A stretch of DNA of 64,000 bases from positions 186,001-250,000 of the forward strand of contig BQMF02000265.1 of the NCBI GenBank assembly GCA_027922465.2. The letters run 5' to 3'. Below the pieces are notes generated by a model. The model searched no databases and was not told the origin of the DNA. It was given only the letters and a program-made list of their open reading frames with translations. Shown here in pieces: positions 10,540-21,189 of the stretch. Positions within the stretch are counted from its first letter, which is position 1, and each line of letters begins with the position of its first letter. A program made the position numbers and the translations under genes. The DNA is from Turritopsis dohrnii. Lineage: Eukaryota > Cnidaria > Hydrozoa > Anthoathecata > Oceaniidae.

Positions 10540-12455
10540 TTATCATCATATGGTGGGAGACCACCCTAATAGCACAAGGCTAATCAGGAGGAGGCCACCC
10601 AACAAAAAAGAATTTGCAAGTTTCGTGAGACTATGCCAAGACAAACAAACAAAAAACAAACAAAAACAAGGAAACAAATAAACCAAACAAGAACCAATCC
10701 AAAAAAGCAAATAAATGTAGAGTGCCTGCTCCCCTTACCGCTAACTTTAATTATAATGTCGCAAAATTCGTCAATGCAAACGTAAAAACACAGTTAAATG
10801 GATTTAGCACCACAAATGGTCATCCTAGATACTAAATCAACAAGAACAAACAAGGAGAATAAGATTGATAACAAATACTGTAATCGTAAACATCATCGGG
10901 GTGATGTTCCTCTTTCCGCTAACTTGTTCCTCTTTCCGCTAACTAATTTCACGTTCGTCAAAAGTGATGCAAATAACAAAATTTTATGGAATTTAGTGTT
11001 CATAATAACAGTTTAATCCCTTTTCTCTCAATTTAAGTGCTTTCCTCCTTTGCTTCTGCAGATATAAGACAACCACAGGCTTAATAAAAATGCATGCCTT
11101 TACTGTTTACAAATCGAAGGCAGCCATATTTTTATGAGCGAAGTTTTTTAGAAAACAATAGTGCCGTCTCGACAAGTCAACTTTTGATCGCAAAAATCTA
11201 GACACGTGATGGGAATAGAATTGCCCTATTGTGAGCCTAGAGTAATTATACAGTAAACACAGACATCGTTAATTTGTTAAAAGCATGAACGGCGAATGTA
11301 ATTATCAACATGTATTGAATTATTTTTTACACTCGCAACATATGAAATCAATTGTTTCTACACTTGTGGTGGAGATTTTGAACATGCGGAGGATACACGC
11401 TAGAATGATCCTATAGAATTCAACGTAGTTGCAATTGCTAAACAGCGTTAACGCAATAAAAATTTTTTAATGACAGTTGGTGAAAAGGTTGGGTGAAAAG
11501 GTCTACGAAACAAGTTTCACGTTTTCTTGAACGATAAATCTATGGGTGATATTATCAACGTGGGATTTCACGCTAATTGAATGTCTGGAAAAAAAATTTA
11601 ACTGATTGAATAATCAAGCTGAAATCAGTGCTAACAAGAACAAATTTTGTTGCTATAGCGGAGAAAGGACACGTGGTTACAGAATTACCTTGCTGTAAAT
11701 TTTAGATGATTTGCTCGCGTATACGATATATACAAGAAAACTGTTTGTGTGGATAAAATCTCAGATGTTGGTAGCATTCAAGACAGCAGAGGAATAACAA
11801 GGAATCGATATGCTCCGTTATTTATGACACTGAATTTTGAAGCATTTATTTTTCGAGGAAGCCATTTTTAATATTATTTTCACAATGATCGCGACCCGGT
11901 GTTAGATTTTACTCTATTAATCAGTAAGTATTTGGCAATTCACTTTGAAACTTTCCATAATGATGGCTGAATGAATATGCTTTTAGATAATAATTAGTTT
12001 GGTTTGATTTGTTGTCTTTAAATGAAGTAAATAAACCATCAAACTCAAAGTTAGCGGCAAGCGGCACATAGCGGTAAGGGGAGCAGGCACTCTAAGTGAA
12101 AAATAATGATAAAAAAATTATATATAACGTTCTATGTATATTTTCCTAGATAGTGTGAGTATGTCAGTGATTTTAGTTTGGAGATAGACAAGTCAACAAG
12201 CCTAACAGAAGGAAATTTTAGCTGAAGGTTATTCCACTGTTGAATTGAAAGTCGAGTCAGGGAATTTAAACCAAAGGTTTTAGTATTGACATTAGATCGA
12301 TTTAGAAGGCCTAAAGTACTTCCTCTTGTTTCAATAGAGTGACAAATTTCATTAAAATTTATGGTTTGCAGAGTGTCTACGGGCAGTTTGCCATTTAAAT
12401 ATTGATGTACATAAAGAATATTCAGGACCTCAACTTGATCAAAAATTTTATATAC
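10540..12455 (-). pseudogene. 5'-truncated LINE inside the DNA transposon, itself interrupted
   Basis: On the minus strand, 12132-12455 encodes a typical RT C-terminus ending in a stop: VEVLNILYVHQYLNGKLP, then a stretch with NTKTFGLNSLTRLSIQQWNN, then SKLKSLTYSHYLGKYT. The 3' untranslated part resumes beyond an inserted element (10720-12092) at about 10717 and runs to about 10540. It ends with GGTGGTCTCCCACCATATG and an A/T-rich tail of TAAATAAATA type. The same GGTGGTCTCC-type 3' end recurs near 61350. The 5' end is cut at about 12455, as expected for target-primed insertion. Confidence 0.75.
10720..12092. mobile_element. TA-flanked non-autonomous DNA element
   Basis: The inverted repeats are GAGTGCCTGCTCCCCTTACC on the left and the same 20 bases read inward on the right, continuing GCTA. 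TA dinucleotides flank both ends, as for Tc1/mariner-type insertion. The interior has further CCGCTAAC motifs (about 10917-10945 and 12050) but no transposase. It splits the LINE remnant and is the innermost layer of the stack. The rest of the interior holds no supported gene. Confidence 0.8.
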
Positions 12456-12683
12456 TTATGTACTTAAAAAATAGTAACAGAAACTCACTATTTCTTAACC
12501 CAAATACAGATGAAATTTATTACTACTTCTACCAGTTTCTTGATATGAACATGTTAACAGTGATGGACTGATGAAATTTCTGCTGCTATCAAGCCCTATA
12601 TATAAGAATACACTGCCCCTGATTATTATCTTAGATATATTTTAACTAATATTTTAACTTTTTTAACCTAAAAAAGCATCTAT

Positions 12684-14594
12684 ATGTATCAACGTCAATG
12701 GAGAAGACGACTGTTAACAGAGAGATGGCTCTTACAATCTGATGTTGAACATGATGTTGAACATGATGATGTTGAGAGAGTCGGTGAAAGCAAAGAAAAT
12801 AATGATCTTGATCAGGAGGCTAACATTGGTTCAAATTCATTCATTGATTGTGATTCAAATGTTGAGGAATTGAGCAACCACTGGTTATCAAGCGATTCTG
12901 ATGATGAGTTAGACTTTAATCACAATAAATCTGATGATAATTTTGCTCAATGTCTTGCTGAATGGGCAACTCAAAACTCAATTACGCGCAATGCCTTAAC
13001 CTCTCTTCTGTCAATTCTACGTGAGTATGGGCATGATGATATTCCGAAAGATGGTAGAACACTCTTGAAAACCCCAAGAGAAATTGAAACAATAAAAAAA
13101 TGTTCTGGAGACTACATTTACTTTGGTATTGAGAAAACCATTAGAAGCAAAATTACCCTCAATGATATCCAAGGGCTGCAGGAGATAAGGTTATCAGTAA
13201 ATGTTGATGGATTGCCTTTATTTAAATCTTCAGGAAAACAAGTTTGGCCTATTTTAGGTTTATTGTTAGATACAAATACTAATCCATTTATGATAGCCTG
13301 TTTTTATGGTGAAAACAAACCAAAGGATAGTGATGAGTTCCTTAAAGATTTTGTAAATGAGTATTTGGAATTACAAGCCAATCATGGAATCGTTATTGGA
13401 GGGGCAAATGTTCCAGTAACTATTGTGGCATTTCTGTGTGATGCACCAGCTCGTCAATTCCTAAAGGGAATTAAGAGCCATAATGGTTACAATGCTTGTG
13501 AACGGTGTCAAATAAAAGGTGAAAGCATTGATAGTAGGATGGTATTTTCAGAAACTGACTGCTTACTTAGAACAGAAGAAGAATTTAGGAGGCATGCGTA
13601 TGTTGATCATCAAACTACAGAAAGTCCACTCTTGCGCATAACAGAAATTTCGCTAACTAAAGATTTTGCTTTAGACTATCTTCATCTGGTTTGTCTAGGA
13701 GTCGTGAGACGAATACTCATCTTCCTTAAAGAAGGACCAAGAGTATGCAGGCTGAGTTTGCAAGGAATTCATCTGATTTCTGAAAAGTTACTATCTTACA
13801 ATGGAATGCTGCCATCTGAAATTGCCAGGCAACCTAGAAGTTTAGTAGAAATTAAGAGATGGAAAGCCACCGAATTTCGATCTTTTGTTTGTTACACAGG
13901 AATAGTAGTATTGCGTTCTGAGCTCTCAAAAGAAATGTATATTAATTTTGTATCACTTTCTATTGCCGTAAGGGTAATGTTGAATGAAGATCCTGAATTT
14001 AGAAATCATTATCTGGAGTATGCAAGGAAGTTACTGGTTTATTTTGTAAAAATGGCTCCACAATTATATGGTTCTTATTTTGTGGTCTATAATGTACACA
14101 ACCTAATCCACTTACCTGATGATGTTCTGCATTTTGGCAAATCGCTTGATGAAGTTTCTTGCTTCCCGTTTGAAAATTTTCTGCAAATGCTCAAAAACCT
14201 TGTCAGAAATTCACACAATCCAATTGCTCAAGTTACCAAACGAATCCATGAGATAGAGCAGGTAGGAAGAAAAGACCATTCCAAAATAGTAACAAAAGTA
14301 TCATCATCAGTCAAAGATCGGTGGTTTATTTTGGAAAATGGGGATATCGTATGTGTTGTTGGGAAAGAAAATAATGACTTTGTATGTCATGTTACTGATT
14401 CGAAAAAGAAGACAGACTTTTTCAAGGAACCCTGTAACTCGTCAATGTTTGGTATATACTTTGTAGAAAGAAGGAATCTTGGGATTAAAAGAAAATTCAT
14501 CATTCCACAACTGCTGACAAGAAAATTGGTAGCAATGGAAACAAGAGATGGATATGTTTTTGTGGAACTTTTGCACAATGTTGACCATAGTTAA
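12684..14594 (+). CDS. Transposase, Tnp2/Transposase_21-like, intact
   Basis: One uninterrupted frame of 636 codons. An acidic N-terminus (residues about 20-90) precedes the conserved part: NVDGLPLFKSSGKQVWPILG with a candidate catalytic D175, then FYGENKPKDSDEFLKDFV, LCDAPARQFLKG with a second acidic candidate D253, a cysteine pair in NACERC (about 274-279), and DYLHLVCLGVVRR (D331). This pattern matches a family of animal transposases I know as Transposase_21/En-Spm-related. The third catalytic residue could not be assigned by eye. It should cut and rejoin element ends in the nucleus. The first ATG was taken; a second in-frame start is possible. The lack of stops over 1.9 kb, next to heavily decayed elements, suggests recent activity. 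Confidence 0.75.
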   Translation: MYQRQWRRRLLTERWLLQSDVEHDVEHDDVERVGESKENNDLDQEANIGSNSFIDCDSNVEELSNHWLSSDSDDELDFNHNKSDDNFAQCLAEWATQNSITRNALTSLLSILREYGHDDIPKDGRTLLKTPREIETIKKCSGDYIYFGIEKTIRSKITLNDIQGLQEIRLSVNVDGLPLFKSSGKQVWPILGLLLDTNTNPFMIACFYGENKPKDSDEFLKDFVNEYLELQANHGIVIGGANVPVTIVAFLCDAPARQFLKGIKSHNGYNACERCQIKGESIDSRMVFSETDCLLRTEEEFRRHAYVDHQTTESPLLRITEISLTKDFALDYLHLVCLGVVRRILIFLKEGPRVCRLSLQGIHLISEKLLSYNGMLPSEIARQPRSLVEIKRWKATEFRSFVCYTGIVVLRSELSKEMYINFVSLSIAVRVMLNEDPEFRNHYLEYARKLLVYFVKMAPQLYGSYFVVYNVHNLIHLPDDVLHFGKSLDEVSCFPFENFLQMLKNLVRNSHNPIAQVTKRIHEIEQVGRKDHSKIVTKVSSSVKDRWFILENGDIVCVVGKENNDFVCHVTDSKKKTDFFKEPCNSSMFGIYFVERRNLGIKRKFIIPQLLTRKLVAMETRDGYVFVELLHNVDHS

Positions 14595-14819
14595 AAGACG
14601 CTTCCTTATTGTATATATCAAGTAGAATAATAACCCCTTTATGTTAGTTTGAAGTTAAAAATCATGTTGCTTGGGATATTCCTTTTTTTTCTTGTAAAAG
14701 CTGAGGAATCATGAATTGTCTGGTAGTAACTTTGAAATGAATCTTTTAACCATTATTCATGTATTTTTCAAAATAATTTCTTTCCTATTTTCCTCCAAGT
14801 AAAACAGTGAAAAAGTGAA

Positions 14820-16933
14820 ATGACCAAAAAATATTCAAGAGTGAAGTTTCTTGAGGATGAAGAAATTAAAGTTTCTGTTGTCCCTACAAACTGGATCATT
14901 GGCGATAAGATGTTCTGGTCCAATGGAGTGAATGCAGTCAGGGATAAACTGCAATGCAAGCCGGTACAGAAAGGCTGGAAAGCATACCATATTGTGAAAA
15001 TTGTTTTTCAAGATGGTAAGGATTCAATTGATTTTGTTTGTTTTGCAGTATTTTATCAGTAGGAACTGAGTTTTTGGTATGTATTTGGTATGTATTGTAG
15101 ATGACATGGATCTGTGTGAAGAATACGAATTCAGTAGCACTGACTGTGAAGAGTCTACTCCAAAGAACAAAACAAAAACATCAGGTACTAGTATGATACA
15201 CATGATTATGTTTTGGAACATTTTCAGAGCTTTTGTTCTTATCAAAGTTTTTTTCTTCAGTTTCATCAAAACCAGCTCTCCCAACTCCGCCTTGTCAATC
15301 AGAGTCTGTTCCAAGAAAATCAGGTTGAATATTAAATCCCTTAAACTTATTAATTTTCGCGAAGATTTGATTTCGCAATTGTTTTTGGAAAATTCGTGAA
15401 ATTACATACTGTTGAATTATGTCGATATAAAAAAAACTACAGTTGAACAAGTTATGTTTTGAAACAGTCAAATGACATAAGAAATACTATTATTTCAGGT
15501 CTGGATGGTGCGGCAAATGATTGTGAGTGATATCTCCTTGATTTTGCATTTAATTTTTACTGAATTGCTTCATTTTGATTTATTTTGTATTTTTCAGCAT
15601 TAATTTCATTCAAAAAATCCAGTTCAAAAAGGTTAGGATTGGAAGAATTACCGACTCAGCAAGAAACAACAAAACGAAAAAGAAATCCTGGCTATGATGA
15701 GAATTTCATGTTTGAATCTAGTATGTATTATAGATAGATCAAACTTATTGTAATTGTGTCAAGATTTTAAATAGTAAGATTAAATTTAGGTTCTGAAGAA
15801 TCCTCCTCATCCCTGGAGCATACTGTAGGAGGTACATACTGTAAATCAGCAAAGTCTCCGGCAAAGAAGAAAAGAAATGGTGCAGAATATAACAAATCCA
15901 TGTACCCATTATCTGAATCTGGTATGTGTATAGCATTATGGTCATGAAAATTCTATCAAACTTCAATTACTTTAATTACATTTAATGTTTCCCAATTAGA
16001 CTTCCAGCGTAAAGTTCTTTCTGGTTTATCAGAAATAATTTCCTTTTTGAAATCAAATGCACCCCATGGCGATTCTTCACTGATAACAAAACGCAGTGAA
16101 ACTGTGGAAGAGTTAGAACAGTTTGATGAGGAGTTGCAGGAGAAGGAGAAATACGTTGAAGTTGTGAGTAAAATCATTGACCTAAACATTTGCCACTGCA
16201 AAAAGACTTTATACCATATGATTGATGTTTGATATAATAATTTAGGTGAAAAGACTATCAACCATTGGCGGAAAAGACATTAGGGAAAACGCGAGGAACA
16301 TTTTATCAATGTAAGCTCGTTGCTACGTTTTCTACTGTTTTAATAATTACAAATATCTATTAGTACTTAGTAATTTCCATTTATTATTTCTATTCCACAG
16401 TGGGATAATTAAAAATACTTATACTTAGTGACTTAGCCATAGCGCGGTGTTTAAACAGAAATTCGGGAAAGGTCTATATTTTTTTTTCTCGTTTTCGTTA
16501 CAATAATCCTTATATTCTTTTGTAAATACCTTTCCTTTTTTGTATTTTTACGTCACTTTCTTTTTAGACTAACTACCGATGAAGTATTGTCCTGTTATAG
16601 TATGTACGGCAAGAAAGGAAAGAGGGAGTTTGGGACTACAAAACTTTTTGCAGCTGTTTCTGGTTAGCCAATATTAAAGATTTTTTTTATTTAACCATTT
16701 AAGGGTTTTCCTCAACAGTGTTCCTATCATAGGGCTTTTAAGCTTCAGTGCCAATTAATCGGGGTTTTTTTATTGAATGACTGCAGCTTACATTTAGTGA
16801 TTTATCCATACCTAAATTTTGTTTAGATGCTATCCTCGTGAGTAAAAAGGATGCAACAGCAACCAAAGTGAAACGGTGTATGGTTGATGTCCTCAAACAT
16901 GCGCCAGAACGTGTGAAAAAGAATAACGTGTGA
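14820..16933 (+). CDS. DUF4806-domain protein of the DNA transposon, ten exons
   Basis: Ten exons join in phase with GT-AG borders: 14820-15015, 15101-15184, 15261-15323, 15499-15522, 15598-15720, 15790-15921, 16000-16163, 16246-16310, 16568-16662, 16827-16933. The product is 350 aa. The N-terminus (NWIIGDKMFWSNGV, about 21-40) is followed by a long low-complexity, serine- and lysine-rich middle. From about residue 222 comes a DUF4806 domain: VEELEQFDEELQEKEKYVEV, VKRLSTIGGKDIRENARNIL, YSMYGKKGKREFGTTKLFAA. The domain is known from proteins linked to transposons in insects and cnidarians, and its biochemical role is unknown. By analogy with CACTA TnpA, the protein might bind the GACGTC arrays; this is inference. 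No exon carries a stop or shift. Confidence 0.75.
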
Positions 16934-17904
16934 AAAAGACTGTATACCTAATGAAGTCAATGAATGACAATTGAGCATTCGCGTTACCTTGTTTATTCTT
17001 TGACAATTAGGTTTATTGTTAACGATTGTACTCTTTTGTGCTTAATTGTAGGGGGTGAGGGGGTCGAATAAGCAGGAGGGTAGGTATTCTGGGGGAGAAC
17101 CACAAAACGAGGGAGGAGGGTCAAAATAAAATGGCCTAAGGGAACATTCAAATATTTTACTTAATATTGCCAGGGAGTTGAAAATAAATTTTTGTAACTT
17201 TGTAAATTGTGATACTTCATACGTGCATTGCAAATCTCACTGTCAAATTAAGCACGATATGAGTATGATAAGTACCGATATTTAGGCTATATTTATATTT
17301 ATTTACTTATGGTTAAATTTTTGTCTTTTCTTAATTTTACTTGGCAGCTTAAATTCAAGAAGAAATAGTCGTTCGTACATAGTTTGTTAAGCCTATAAGC
17401 TACCTGTGTTTTTAAAAGGATTTCCCTAACATGTAATTAGCCAGAACACTAGTTGTAATGCTTTTGAAAGAGTTAGGTAGTGTAAACAAGAGACAAACGA
17501 CAATCTAAGAAATATTTTTCTCCCGTACTTTGGCAAAAGGAAGCAAGTAACTTTTCCGTAATTTTGAGAAAAACAGGAATATATATGCTTGAAAAGGTTA
17601 GCCTTCAAGTTCTATGTAAAGTATAGTTAGTCAACTAGTATTAAAGACGCGCAGCTTCCTCAAACGTCAAAATCTCATTTTGTCACACTTCCTTTTTGCC
17701 AAAGTAGGGTAGTTTTATAATTTTAAAATTATAAGTTAAAATTTTTATATAGTTCCTAAAACAATTTGTAATTTCCATTGTATTTATGTTTAATTATTTT
17801 GTCAAGATATTCGATTTTACTTACTTGATCTGTAGTTGTGTGTGCAGCTAACTCTGTTGACTGACATTTAATTTCCCGGGCCGTTCTCAAAATCTTGTTT
17901 GAGC
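16934..17904. other. Downstream region of the DNA transposon; no gene seen
   Basis: Lies between the DUF4806 stop codon and the right-hand GACGTC array. It holds a G-rich patch at about 17050-17130 (GGGGGTGAGGGGGTC and GGGAGGAGGG), otherwise AT-rich sequence. The short minus-strand ORFs have no recognisable content. The 3' untranslated region of the DUF4806 gene probably lies in the first few hundred bases. Confidence 0.4.
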
Positions 17905-18221
17905 TTGACGTCTTAGCGACGTTTCCCTGACTTTCCTTAATGTCATATAAGCGCTGTATTCCGACTTTAGACGTCTTGATGACGTCCTAACGACGTGCCT
18001 GTGACTAATATATGTCATGAATAGCTCTCATAATCACGACGTTTTGACGACGTTATAACGACGTCTTAATGATGACGTCTTAATGTCGTCATATAGACGT
18101 CACCAGATGACGGTCGTCGTACATTTCATCTGTGACCAACTACCGACGTCTTGGTGACCTCAATGTTGGTCACGTCTAGACGTTTAAATGACGTCATCAT
18201 GACGTCTTTGTGCCCGCTGGG
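17905..18221. repeat. Right subterminal array of GACGTC palindromes
   Basis: Nine GACGTC hexamers plus several GACGTT and GACGTG variants within about 317 bp, mirroring the left array. The last two fall inside the terminal inverted repeat (ATGACGTCATCATGACGTC). The array is longer and more degenerate than the left one, an asymmetry also known for CACTA ends. Confidence 0.85.
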
Positions 18222-21040
18222 AAGGCGATCGCCATTAAAGCAGCGATGATTATGCCAAGCTTGCTTCTTCAAAAGCCATCCAAAACTTCAAAAGCTAAAG
18301 ACCATGTTAAAGCTTTAGATAGAAGACTTAAGCTATGGCAAGAGAGAAACATCAAAGAACTATTTGAAGAGGCACAATCTATCCAAAAACAGCTGGTAAA
18401 TTCTAAAAGAACACAATCAATCCTCGAAACGTCGAAAAAATTTGTCCGGGAAATGGAAAAAGGGGATATCACAGGTGCCATCAAAATTCTATCAGAAAAC
18501 ACATGTAATGGTATCCTCCCACTAACCAACAAAACATTAGAAAAACTACAACTCAAACATCCAGACAAGAATACAGCTCTTCCAGAAATACTTCTTTCTG
18601 ATGAAATAAAGAAAACACACCCGATCAGATTTGAAGAGATCAATGAAGAATCAGTAAAAAATGCAGCGATGAAAACATCAGGAGGCGCCGGTCCCTCTGG
18701 ATTAGATGGAGGTTGGTGCAGAATCCTAACATCCAGAAGCTTTGGAAGTGCTTCAATAGATCTGCAAAAAACAATAGCGGAAATGGCCAAACGACTGTGT
18801 GCCGATGAAGAAAGTCACTTTGAAGCTCTGATGGCTTGCAAACTGATACCATTAAACAAAAATCCTGGCATTCGTCCTATTGGAATTGGTGAAATCTTGA
18901 GAAGAATCATCAGCAAGACCGTCATGATGAACGTTAAAAAGGATGTTTGTCAAAGTGTTGGATCCCTTCAAACTTGTGCAGGTCAAGAAGCCGGTATAGA
19001 AGCAACCATACACGCCGTGAGAGAGCTCTTTCAATGCGATTCTACTGATGGGATAATCCTTGTTGATGCGGCAAATGCGTTTAACGCGAGTGTGTTAACC
19101 TAACAAGATGCGATCATGCTATCTTTATGGTTAAAAGTCTGTTATTTGCGTTTGAAAGAACGAGGCAATAACAACAAGTTTTGCTCGTTTATCACAGACG
19201 TAAATAACAAAGTTTTGACCGCAAACTTTAATGATCGGATCTTGTTAGCTTAACTGTATGACGCAGTGAATAGAGAAGTTTTCCTTCACAACATCAAGAT
19301 CATCTGTCCACCTATAGCTACGTTCACTCATAGCTGATATTCCTTAAATGCCAGACTCTTCGTCATTGGAGGGCAAGAACTTAGTTCAAAAGAAGGGACA
19401 ACACAAGGCGACCCAATTGCAATGACAGTATATGCAACGGCTATCATTCCAATGATTCTCTCGCTGCTAGACGAGTTCGATGAACATAAAAATCCACTTC
19501 CTACAAAGATCGTTGGATATGCTGACGATGTTACGTCAGCGGGAGAAATCAATAAACTTAGATTATGGTGGGACAAATTGAAGGTGTTGGGACCAAAATT
19601 TGGATATTTCCCTGAAAGCGAAAAGTCGTGGCTAATTATAAAGCCGGAAAAATTGGAAGAGGCTGAAAAAATCTTTGACGGAACCAATATAAACATTATC
19701 ACCGAGGGAAGGAGATTTCTTGGTGGCTTCATTGAAGATGATATATTCAAAAATAAATACGCCGAACAAAAAACAATGGATCTTTGCAAGCAGTTAGAAA
19801 AACTCTCTGAGATTGCATTGTTTGAGCCTCAAGCAGCATACAGCGCATTTATCTTTGGCTTTAAGAACAAAGTCACCTATTTGATGAGAACTCTACCAAA
19901 CATTAGTGAACAGCTTGAGAAACTAGATGAAGTTATCACCAAAAAATTCATTTCAGCAATAGTTGGTGGGATAAACATATCAATAATGAAAGGAAATTAC
20001 TGGCACTTCCACCTAAACTCGGAGGTATGGGAATTCCACTGTTTGGAGAATCTTCAAAATTTGAACATCAAAACTTGATATTAATCACTAACAGTTTAAA
20101 ATCCAATATTAAAAACCAAAACCCACAATATGAAGTGGATAGTGACCTTAAAAAGAAAAAGATGCAAATCAAATCCGAAAAGCATGTCCGTCAAACTAAT
20201 CAGCTGCAGCAAATAAGGTCTCAAATGAATGAAATGCAGCTCAGATTAAACGACCTCGCAAGTGAAAAGCATGCATCACTTTGGCTTACAACACTGCCTC
20301 TAAAAGACGAAGGATACACGCTTACAAAGCAACAATTTTGGGATCTTGTCCGAATGAGATATGGCTGGCAACTCAAAAGACTTCCTGGAGTTTTTGAATG
20401 TGGTATTTCATCCACAGTTGAACATGCACTGAGCTGTAAAGAAGGAGGTTTCGTGTCTCTTAGACACATCCACATTCGTAACGTTACTGCTAGATGGTTA
20501 AGTGAATGCTGCAAAGACGTTCGAATAGAGCCTCAGCTACAGCCGCTGACAGGTGAGACTCTGACATCTACAAACACAAGCGATGAAGCAAGACTCGACA
20601 TATCCGCTAGAGGTTTTTGGGAATCATATCAACTGGCATTTTTAGACATAAGGGTCTTTAACCCGATGGCCAAGAGATATATGAACCACAACATGAAAAA
20701 AGCGTACGAGATCAATGAAAAAGAAAAGAAGCGGAATTACAACGATCGGATTTTGCAACTCGAACACGGAACTTTTACTCCTCTTGTGTTCGCCGCAACT
20801 GGTGGCCTTGGACGTGAATGTGAGAAATTCTACAATCGACTTGCATCCATTCTCTCTGAGAAAAGGGAATGTACATACAATATTACCGTAAACTGGATCA
20901 GACGTAAGCTTTCATTTTCACTAATTAACTCGATAACGACATGCATAAGAGGCAGCAGAGGTAACAGATCAGACCAGTTAAAATCCTCGACAGACCATGA
21001 CGTTGCCGTCAGTGAAATGCTGGCGACGAAAAATCAGTGA
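18222..21040 (+). pseudogene. Non-LTR copy 1: reverse transcriptase and RLE region
   Basis: Continues the protein split by the DNA transposon. RT landmarks: GPSGLDGGWCRIL, RPIGIGEILRRIISKTV, LVDAANAFN, EGTTQGDPIAMTVYAT-type (SKEGTTQGDPIAM) and the catalytic GYADDVTSAG. C-terminal landmarks: a knuckle region ending HALSCKEGGF, then RHIHIRN, EARLDISARGFW and LAFLDIRVFNP, which resemble the PD-(D/E)XK restriction-like endonuclease of R2-group elements, and finally GTFTPLVFAATGG. Breaks: an insertion at 19094-19254, a stop near 19333 and a frame change near 20030-20075. The family acts by nicking DNA and priming reverse transcription at the nick. This copy cannot make the whole protein. Confidence 0.8.
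19094..19254. mobile_element. 161-bp MITE inside the RT domain
   Basis: The inverted ends are GTTAACCTAACAAGATGCGA on the left and GTTAAGCTAACAAGATCCGA read inward on the right. It interrupts the reverse transcriptase exactly after LVDAANAFN; homology resumes with NREVFLHNIK just beyond its right end. Imperfect ACGCGAGTG/ACGCAGTG flanks may be a target duplication. It is non-coding, and the superfamily is uncertain. Confidence 0.7.
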
Positions 21041-21189
21041 AAGAAACATAAATTTATATATCCCAAATCAGTACGTAATAATTTTTGATATATTTCTATG
21101 TATTTACATTTATATTGATATGTAATTTTTGAGAATAAACCCGTTATTCATTTTTGGATTATGGTGGGTAAAAAAAAAAAAAAAAAAAA

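Larger units (their letters stand above)
9912..18221 (+). mobile_element. 8.3-kb two-gene DNA transposon (CACTA-like, DUF4806-bearing)
   Basis: The outer inverted repeats are CCCAGTGGGCACAAGACGTC on the left and CCCAGCGGGCACAAAGACGT on the right read inward, continuing through ATGATGACGTCAT. The flanks carry a 2-bp AA duplication; deleting the element and one AA joins the split retrotransposon frame without a shift, which supports these boundaries. It contains a 636-aa transposase, a ten-exon DUF4806 gene in the same orientation, long subterminal GACGTC arrays, and its own nested passengers. Plant CACTA elements share the scheme of transposase, accessory protein and subterminal motif array, but the termini here are not CACTA. 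The superfamily label is therefore an inference. Confidence 0.85.
9004..21189 (+). mobile_element. RLE-type (R2/NeSL-like) non-LTR retrotransposon, copy 1, interrupted
   Basis: The host element of a nested stack. It begins near a GGAC-repeat-rich leader (about 9028-9050, followed by AAGATGGCGGA) and ends in AATAAA (about 21134) plus a 20-A run. It encodes an N-terminal zinc finger, a reverse transcriptase and a C-terminal CCHC knuckle with a PD-(D/E)XK-like region. The 8.3-kb DNA transposon at 9912-18221 splits it, a 161-bp insert sits in the RT domain, and there are stops and frameshifts. The left boundary is uncertain. A second copy of the same family follows directly in the same orientation. 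Family assignment rests on domain order, since no database search was possible. Confidence 0.75.

Noticed and set aside
15024..15399. ORFs on both strands across the second and third DUF4806 exons
   Set aside because: They run through introns with good GT-AG borders; the spliced model keeps phase over ten exons.
18269..18790. 173-codon minus-strand ORF
   Set aside because: Antisense shadow of the reverse transcriptase frame.
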